Source of the DNA: Aquipseudomonas alcaligenes MRY13-0052
GTDB taxonomy: Bacteria > Pseudomonadota > Gammaproteobacteria > Pseudomonadales > Pseudomonadaceae
Direction: 5' to 3'
DNA: 50,372 bases
NCBI GenBank assembly: GCA_000474255.1
Contig: BATO01000044.1
Coordinates: forward strand, 1-50,372
A program made the translations under genes and the position numbers. The notes below the pieces were generated by a model. It did no database searches and was not told the DNA's origin. It was given only the letters and a program-made list of their open reading frames with translations. Below are positions 37,001 through 46,000 of this stretch, one piece after another; the first letter of the stretch is position 1, and the number at the start of each line of letters is the position of its first letter.

Positions 37001-40000
37001 GGGGCATGGCCGGGGTGCTGAGGTCGGCCACCACCACGCCCTCTTCGGAGGCGGCGATGTAGGCGTAGTGGCCACGCACCTTGACGTCACGGGCGAAGCC
37101 GTTGGGCTTGATGTAGCCGACGTGGTAGGGCGCGGTCATGTTGGTGATGTCGATGACCTGCACGCCGCCGGCGCCGTTGGCCACCAGGGCCAGGTTGCCG
37201 CTGCGGGTGAGGCCGTAGACATCCGGGTAGGGCATGTCGACGCGGCCCATCTTCAGGTAGGGCAGGCCGAACTGGCCGTCACCGTTGCGCTGGCCGAACA
37301 GCAGTAGCTCGCCGGCCTTGTTGTCCAGGTAGAGGGCGCCGGTGCCTTCGCTCGGGGTGTCGCCGCCGTGCCAGTCCTTGCGGATCTCTTCGCTGAACTG
37401 GTTGACGAACTGGCAGCCCGGGTCGTTCGACTGGCAGCTGCCCGGGGCGGTGACGCCGGACTTGCCGGCGAGGACGATGTTCTCGTCGGTGACCAGCTCG
37501 CCGATGGTGCCGGTGAAGATTTCGGCGGCGCCGTTGAGCAGCGGCGAGTATGCGAAGTAGTCGCCCTTCTGGTTGCCCTGGGTTTCGTCCACGGCGTCCA
37601 TGATGAAGATGCCGGTGCGAGGCTCGGAGAGGCCGCGCAGGGCGTCTTCCTTGCTCAGCAGGCCGAGGCCCTGTTCGACGCGCAGCGGGTCGACGCTGGC
37701 CCAGGCGGCGATCATCGCGCCGGTGCGGTCGAGGGCACGGTACTGGTCGATGGCGGTGTAGTGCACACCCTTGGCGGACGCCTGGGCACCGGCCTGGGGC
37801 GCGATGAAGCGGCGCTCGCTCAGCGGCCAGCCCACTTCGTGGTAGGTGTCGCGGGTGACGGTGTGGTTCGGCGTGACCACCTTGGTGAGCACGTGCAGGC
37901 GCTCGTTGCGCAGGCCGGTACGGCGCAGCACGTTGCCCTGGCTGATGTCGGCCCAGTAGATGAAGTAGTGCTTGTCGGGGTCGCTGACCGGCGTGGTGTC
38001 GCCCGGCTGGCGCTGGTCATCGCGGAACAGCGACAGCGGGTATTCGTCCGCCACCTTCCATTCGCCGGCGTCGTTCTGGTATTCGCGGCGCCAGAGCATG
38101 CTGACGCTCTGGATGGCGCCACCCATGTCTTCGATGGACACCACCGCCCGCAGGCTTTCGCCCATGGTCAGTACGTCCTTGTCGATCGGGTAGAGCACGC
38201 CCAGGCGCGGCACCACGGTGTCTTCCAGCTTGCCGACGCGCACCACCTGGGTTTCACCCGCCTGGCCCAGCGTGTCGTAGGCGATGGCCTGGACGGTGAA
38301 GCCCTGGACGCCCGCCGGTGCGGCGAGGCGCGCGCGGTAGACGTGGTCCTGGGCGTGGCTGCCGACCTGCTGGCCGTAGCTCTGTTCGGTGGTGGTGACC
38401 GGTACGCCGTTGACATAGAAGGTGACGTGGTCGATGCCTTCGGGGCCGAGGTCGTCGAAGGCTTCGACGAAGACTTCCAGGTCCTGGCCGTCGATCACCA
38501 CCGAGTTGTCGTTGTCGGGCTTGACGATGCGCGCCTGCGGCGGCTTGTCGGCCTTGATCAGGATGCTGCCGGGCAGGTCGACCATGGCGGATTCGTAGCC
38601 ATCGAGGTCACGGGCCTTGGCGCGGAAGCGCAGCACCTGGTCGACGCGGCCGGTGGGCACCTTGAACTGGAATTGGTAGGGCGCGGCGGAGTCTTCGCCC
38701 AGGGCCTGGTACTTGGGCGCCGAGCCGGCCGGGCCGATGGCGTAGTAGAGCGCGGCGCTGTCGACGCCGACTTCGGGGTCGCTGGCCTGGACCTGGACCA
38801 CCACGCCGCGGCCTTCGGTCAGCTCGGTGACCTCGCCCATGGCGAAGCCGCGGGCATCCAGCAGCTTGATGGCGTTGATCTCCGGCGGCTGGTTGCGCAG
38901 CAGGTTGACCGGGATGATTTCCTTGGCTTCGTTGCCGGCAGGGTCACGGGCGGTGATCTGCAGCTGCATGGCGAGGGACTCGGGCAGCGTTTCGGTGCGA
39001 CCGAGGTAGTCGGCGATGCTGGCCACCGGCAGGCTGCCGATGAAGGGGCCGGTGAGCAGCAGGCGGTCGGAGACGCGCTCTTCGGGGGCGAAGGTGCCGT
39101 CGCCGTTGCGGTCGACATAGAGGCCCAGGCTCACGGAGCCGACCCTGACGTTGTCGCTGACTTCGAGCTGGTACGGCAGGTTGCGTTTCTCGGCGATGCT
39201 GGCGCCGGTGGCCACCGGCAGCTTGACCAGCAGCTGCGGTGCCTTGTCGTCCTTCAGTACGCGCACCCGCACGGCTTGCGGCGTGGTGACGTTGCGGCCC
39301 TTGCCGTCGGCGCGGCGCTCCAGGGCGCTGGCGGTGAGGCTGAGGTCGGTGCCGGCCTGGCCATAGGGCACTTCGATGAGGAATTCGTAGGGGAAGACCA
39401 TGTCGGTGAGGCTGCGGTCGCCGCCCTTGAGGCCGCCGATGTTGAGCACCACGCGGTCGATGCCGACGTCGTCCACGGCGTTGATTTCCACCAGCAGCAG
39501 CTGGCCTTCGGTGGTCTCGCTGTTGTTCAGCGGCGCGCCGACTACCACGCTGGGCAGTTGGTCACGGGTGACTTCCACCGTCAGGTGTTCTTCGGCGCGG
39601 TGGGCGTCCAGGTCGCCGTGGGCGACGCCGTAGGTGTCCACCGCTTCCAGGCTGAGCTGCACCTGGTTGGCCTGGGGGTTGTCCGGGTCGAAGGCCGGCA
39701 TCGGCACGGAGAAGTTGTAGGGCGACTGGCGCAGGCGGATCTCGTAGGGCGCCTGGCCGTTGCCGTAGGTGGCGCGCAGGTGCACGTACTCGACGCCGAC
39801 GTCGTCGAAGGCCTTGGCGTTGACGTACAGCGGGTTGCCTTCCACCACCTTGGCGCCGGGCACCGGCTCGACGACGTCGATCACCGGGCGGGCGTCGATG
39901 TTGATCGGGTAGCTGTTGGTGAGCACCGCGTTGTTGGCGGCGTCGAAGCCTTCCAGGCGCACGCGCACGCTGACCCGCTCGATCTGGTCGCTGGTCAGGC

Positions 40001-43000
40001 CGAAGGCGCGGACGATCTCGGCCAGGCGGTCGACGTGGATCAGCTGGCTGTATTCGGGGGTGTCGATGTCGACCGTGGTGACCGGCTCGTAGTCCTCGGA
40101 AGGAATGCCGTCGATGGTGCGCACCACGGTGAAGGGTTGCTCGCGGTCCTGGGCTTCGCCCCGGACGCGCACCGAGTAGCCACGGGACAGCACCAGGCGG
40201 TTGACCTTGACGTTGTCGAAGGCCTGGTAGACCAGGGTGAAGTCGCTGTCTTCGATGGCGCCGAAGCCGAGGGTGGGACGCTTGAACAGCAGTTTCGGGC
40301 TGATGGTATCGGCCATCACCTTGATCGTGCGTTCGTAGAGCCCGACCGCACCGTCGGAGTCTTCGATCTGGGCAGTCAGCTTGAGGTCTTCGTTGAAGCG
40401 GATCAGGCCCTGCGGCACTTCCAGCACGAAGGTGCGCTGCATCGCGTAGGGGCTGTCCTTGCGGCCGAAGTCGTCGGCCATGGACTTGTCGTAGCGGCCA
40501 TGGATGCTGTCGCGGATGCTGGCGAAGGCGGCTTCCACCACCTTGTCGCCACCGGCGGCGCCGTCGGCGCTGGCGATCACCGGCAGCGGCACGCCATTGG
40601 CGAAGACCTTGAGGCGGCTGGCGGTGATCTTGCGGTCGTCGGCGGCCACCAGGCCCACGCGGATGCGGAAGGTGCCGGCGGCGATTTCCTGGGTGTCACC
40701 CGGGGCGGTGATGCGTACCTCGGGGACCATGTTGGTCAGCGGGTGGACCAGGATGGTGCGGTCACTGACATGACCGTAGGTGTCGGTCAGTTCGATGCGG
40801 TATTCGGTGGGTTCGGTCTGGTCGAAGAGGATCTCGGCCTGGTCAAGCGCCTGCAGCGGTGGCGCGGTGGGGCAGTTGACCTGGAAGCCGCGCTCGTAGA
40901 CCACGGCGGCGATGCTGCCGTCGCGCTTGAGACGCAGGATGCGGTAGGCGGCGAGGCCGGCGTCGTCGCGCAGGTCGGTGTCGAGGCGGAAGCGTTCCTG
41001 GGTGCGTACCCAGAACTCGCCGTAGTTGATGCGTGCCGGGTCGGTGAGGGCTTTTTCGTACTTGCCGTCGACCCAGTAGGAGTTGAAGCCGGTGAGGCTG
41101 AGCTGGGGCTTTTCGTTGGCCGCCAGGGGGTAGCGCAGGCTGTGCTCGGTGGTGCGGCCGCTCCAGTCCTCGGCCACCAGGGTGAGCTCGAGCTCGCCGC
41201 TGGAGAATTCGCGGGGCACCTGGTAGGGCAGTTGCAGGCCGGTCTGGCCGAGGATGACGCCGAGGTCGTGGACGGTACGGCCACGGTTTTCCAGCAGGCG
41301 CAGGCTCTTCAGGCCCAAGCTGTCGTCACCGAAGGTGGTCTTCAGGTCCAGCTGCTGCATGGGCACCACGACGCTGCCGGCCACCGGGCTGACGATGCGC
41401 GACTGGGGCGCTTGCTCGTCGACCCGCAGGGGCTGTTGCAGCAGGGTGCCGAGCACCAGGTCGCCACGTTCGTGGGAGAGACGGTCGGTGGCGTGGCCGA
41501 TCAGGCTGAGGCTGTTGCTTTGCACCTCGGCGGGCACCGGCAGGAGCAGGTTGTAGCGGTCTTCCGCACGGTTCTGGGAGGCACTGCCACCCAGTTGCAG
41601 GAAGGCGGTCTGGGCGTTGCCGTCGAGGCCGTCCTGGAGCAGCAGGTTGAGGGCGTAGCGACCCGGTACACGGGTGCCGCCGTCGGTGCTGACATCCGCC
41701 AGGGCGGTTTCCAGTTGGGTGAACTGCAGCTCGCGGATGAAGGCCGGCGCGCCGCTACGGGGGCGCAGCACCAGGCGGGTGGCGTCGGGGCCGCCCAGGG
41801 CGGTGAGGTCGAGCAGGCCGTTGGCGGCCTGTACGTCACGCAGAGCCGGGCGTACCTGGCAGAGGCTGCGGGAGTAGGTTTCCAGCTGCCAGGTGCTGGT
41901 CTGGTCGCCCACCTTGAGCAGGCGCGGCTGGTAGAACTGGTCGCTGCCGGCGACGATCAGGCGACCGTCCTTGACCTGCAGGAAGGGTTTTTCGTTGAGC
42001 AGCAGGTTGCCCTGCCAGCCCTGGGCTTCGGGGTAGGCGATGCTGATCAGCGGGCTGTTCTGCTTGTTGATGGGCTCGACCTGGGTCAGGCCGCGCACAT
42101 CACGGGCGCCGCCGAGGTCACGCAGGGAGCTGGCCAGCAACAGGTAGCGGGCGGTGCTTTCCGGCACGCCATCATTGAAGTCGTCCTGCACCAGCAGGCT
42201 GCCGCGCAGGGGCATGCCGCGCTGCTGCTGGGCGGAGGGGGTGCTGTCCTTCCAGCTGAGCAGCGGCGCCATGTCGCGCTGGACCAGCAGGCGGCGGGTG
42301 ACCTGGCTTTCGTTGCCGAGCAGGTCCTTGGCCTTGACCACCAGGGTGAGGCCGATGGGCTCGGCCTGGGGACGGTAGCGTTCGATGTCGAGCTCGACGG
42401 TGGCGCCGTTCGCGGGCACCTCGACCTGCGGCAGGCTGAGGCCTTCGGCCTTGGTCAGCAGATCGTCGCGGCCCTGGTCGTCCAGCAGGCGCACTTCGTA
42501 GGAGGCGACGGCGGTGTCGTCCTGCAGGCTGATCTTCAGCTTGGTCTTCTGCCGCTCGAAGAGGCGCTCGATGGGCGACTGGATGTTGATCTGCGGGCCG
42601 GTCTCGTCGCCGAGGACCTTGATGTTGATGGCCGGGGAACGGGTTTCGTTGATGCCCCGGTCACGGGCACGCAGCACCAGCTGCAACACCTTGCCGGCGT
42701 AACGGCGGGCGAGCTCGGGGGTGAGGCGCAGGCGGCCGTCGAAATCGGCGTAGAAGCGCTGGCCCACGAGGATGGCGCCGAGGGTGCCGGGGTTGGGCAC
42801 CTTGACGGTTTCGACGCGGTCCTTGCGGCTGAACAGTTCCCAGGCGATGGCGTGTTCTTCGCGGGTGTCCGGGTCAATCAGCACCGGGTCGAGGCTGTCG
42901 ACGTACTGGTTGTCGCCGGCACTGCCCTGGATCTGGAAGCTGGTGCCCGGGGGCAGGCTGAAGTCGCCTTCCGGCTTGCTCAGCTGCAGGGTCGGGGGCT

Positions 43001-46000
43001 CGGTGTCGTCGATGATTTCCAGTTCCAGCGAGGCTTCGCTGACCTGATTGGCGCTGTCGTAGGCGCGCACCGCGATATCGGTATCGGCACCGGCCTTGTT
43101 GGGCACGCGCAGGGCAGCACCGACGTAGCCTTCCTTGGATTTGGCTATGTCAGCGCCGCTGACGGTCTTGAGCACCTGCACCTGGCCGCCCTGGCGCAGG
43201 ATGAATTCGACGCGGTTGACTTCGCGGTCGTCGGTGACCAGGGCCTGGGCGGTGAAGGCTTCACCTTCGTAGAGGCGCGAACCGGGAGCCGGGGCGCGGA
43301 CGCTGATCGTCGGCGGCAGGTCCTTGCTGATGGGGAAGCGCCAGAGGGTGGGCTGGGCGGCGTTGTCGTATTGGTCGGTACCACGCAGCTCGATCACCAG
43401 CTCTTGCTGGTCCGAGGGCACGTCCATCTGGAAGCTGTCTTCGAAGCTGGCGACCTGTTGTTTCTCGCCGAAGGTCTTGGCGTACAGCTCCTTGGTGCCG
43501 CTGTGGGCGCTGAAGGTCACCAGGCGGGTGTCGTCGACGCCACGCAGGCGGACCTGGATGCGGTTGCCGGCATAGAGCGGCGCGCCCTGGATCGGGGAGA
43601 CCACGGCCAGGCGCGGGCCGAGGGTGTCGGCCATGACCTGCACGGGCAGTTCGCGGTCGTCGCCCTGCTGGCCGCCGTCGTCGATGGCGGCGACCTTCAG
43701 GCGCAGGGCGCGGTCCTGGTTACCCAGGTTGAGGGGCTTGAGGTCCACCACCAGGCGGTTGACGGTGTCCGGGCCGATGTTGAGGCCGCCCTGCTGGTCG
43801 ATGCGCTTGTGCCAGAGCGGGGCGCTGCCGCCTTCGGCCCAGAGGCTGGCTTCGAGGGCGTGCACGGCGCGGTCGTCGTGGGCGACCACGTCCACCTGCA
43901 GGCTGTCCTTGCTGTAGACCCGGCTCTGCACCGGGTTGAGGGCGCGGACTTCGGGTTTGGTGTCGTCGGCGATGCCGATCAGCACCTTCACTTCGCTGTC
44001 GTTGCCGGCACCGTCGGTGGCCACGGCGCGAATCGGGTAGCGGTCGTAGCGCACGCCGTCGAGGTGCTTGAACTTGGGTGCGGCGACCACCTTGAGGGTG
44101 GAGAAGGCCTTGAGGGCACCGGGAATGGCTTGCACCGAGAGGCTGCCGTCGGCGCTGCTCAGGTGGTCGCTGGGGTTGCCGGTGAGGTAGAAGCCGACGC
44201 CTTCCTTCTTGGCGACGCCGTAGAGGTCCAGGCGCTCGACACCGACGTTGTCGTAGCCGGTGACCTTGAGCACGAAGGTGCTGTCTTCCACCACCGGCGC
44301 GAGGTCGTCGCCGGCATCGCTGACGGTGATGGAGGGGGACGCCAGGTTGATGACCGGGTCTTCCTCGTCCTTGCCCAGGGTGACATTGACCGGGGCGCTG
44401 CGGGCCAGTTGGCCGGCGCTGTCGGTGACCTCGGCGTGGATCGTCAGCGGGGTTTCCTTGTCGACGCCGGCCGGTGCCGGGTAGATCACCGCGAAGGGCG
44501 CCTTGAGGTCGGTGCCCACCAGCTTGCCGTTGACGTAGAAGTCGACCTGGCGCAGGCCGAGGTCGTCGGTGGCGTTGGCCCGCAGCTCGACCGGCTGGCC
44601 GGAGACCAGGTGCGCGCCTTCCACCGGGTGGCTGAGGGCGACGGTGGGGGCCTGGTCGCCCTTGACCGGGAGGATCAGGGGCTCGGACAGGTTGGATTGC
44701 TGGTGCAGGTCGACCACGCGGGCGCGCAGTTCGAGGGTGCGGCCGAGCCAGTCCTGCTTGATCGGCAGCTGGAAGCTGTAGCTGGTGCTGCGCAGGCCGA
44801 GCTTGGAGCCGTCGTAGTCGCGGTCCTGGTGACGGTAGGACTGCACTTCTTCGCCGTTCACCAGCAGGAAGATGTCGGTGCCGCCTTCGAGGGTGTCGTC
44901 GGTGGCTTCGACCGTGACGCTGATGGTCTGGCCCACGGTGGCGATGCTGCCGGCCGCGGGCTGGGTGATGCGGGAGGTGGGCCGCTGGTTTTCCAGAACC
45001 CGCAGCAGGCGGGCCGGGGCGTCGACCACGGCGCCGTTCTGGGCGTGCACGCGGGCGGAGAGCGCCATGCTGGTTTCCCGCAGGGCGATCTCGGGAACCT
45101 GCAGCGTGACCTGCCAGACCTCGAACAGCTGCTTCTGCTTCGGGTCACTCTCCAGCGGGCGCTGCTCGAAGATGGGGAAGCGCGTTTCGCCGACCTTGCG
45201 GCCGTCGAGGAAGTATTCGACCTGGCTGATGCCGCTCTGGTATTCCACGTCCGGGAGCACGCCCAGGTTGACGCTGATGGCGGCGCGCAGCGGGCTGTTC
45301 TCCACCACGCGCTGGGCATCCACCGGGGATTCGAAGATGAAGTCGGGGGCCTTGGGATTGCTCTTGGCCACGACCTGCACCGCGCGCTCGGGGCTGCTCT
45401 GGCTTTTGCCGGTTTCATCGAAGGCGACGGCGCGTACGCGCAGGGTGCGGCCTTCCAGTTCCTGCTCGATGGGCAGGCTGAGGGCGTAGGGCGGGGACAG
45501 CCGACGGCCGACCATGCTGCCGTCGAGCCAGAATTCCACGCTCTTCACCCCGACGTCGTCGCTGGCGCTGGCCTGCAGCTCCAGTACCGAGCCGACGGCG
45601 ATGCTGGCTTCGGGTTGCAGGTCCACCGTGGGCGCGGCGTCCTGGGCGGCGACCGGCAGGTCGACACCGATATCCGGGTAACGCTGCAGGCGGGCATGCA
45701 GCTGCATGGGGCTCTGCTCGGGCACCTGGGCCCGGGCGCGCAGTTGCAGCTGGTCGTTGCTGTCGAGGATGCCTTCGCTGCCGTTGGGCAGTTGCAGCTC
45801 TACGACGAGGCTGTCGGCCAGGGGCGATTCACTGCCATCGTCGAAGACCGCCAGCAGCGCCGGCAGCGATTGGTAGTCGTTGAGGCGCGGCAGGATCAGC
45901 GGCTGGCCGGCGGCCTGGCCTTCGAAGCGCAAGGCGGTGAGGCGGCGGCTGTAGTCGACCTTCACCGGCAGGCTGACTTCCGGCAGGCCGGGGTAGCTCA

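Noticed and set aside
15738-37307. A 7,189-codon open frame on the plus strand, plus others at 4914-9656, 9681-15644 and 37368-46037
   Set aside because: All are in codon register with the leftward giant gene and arise because it avoids TTA, CTA and TCA. Their translations are low-complexity with no domains, signal or start context.
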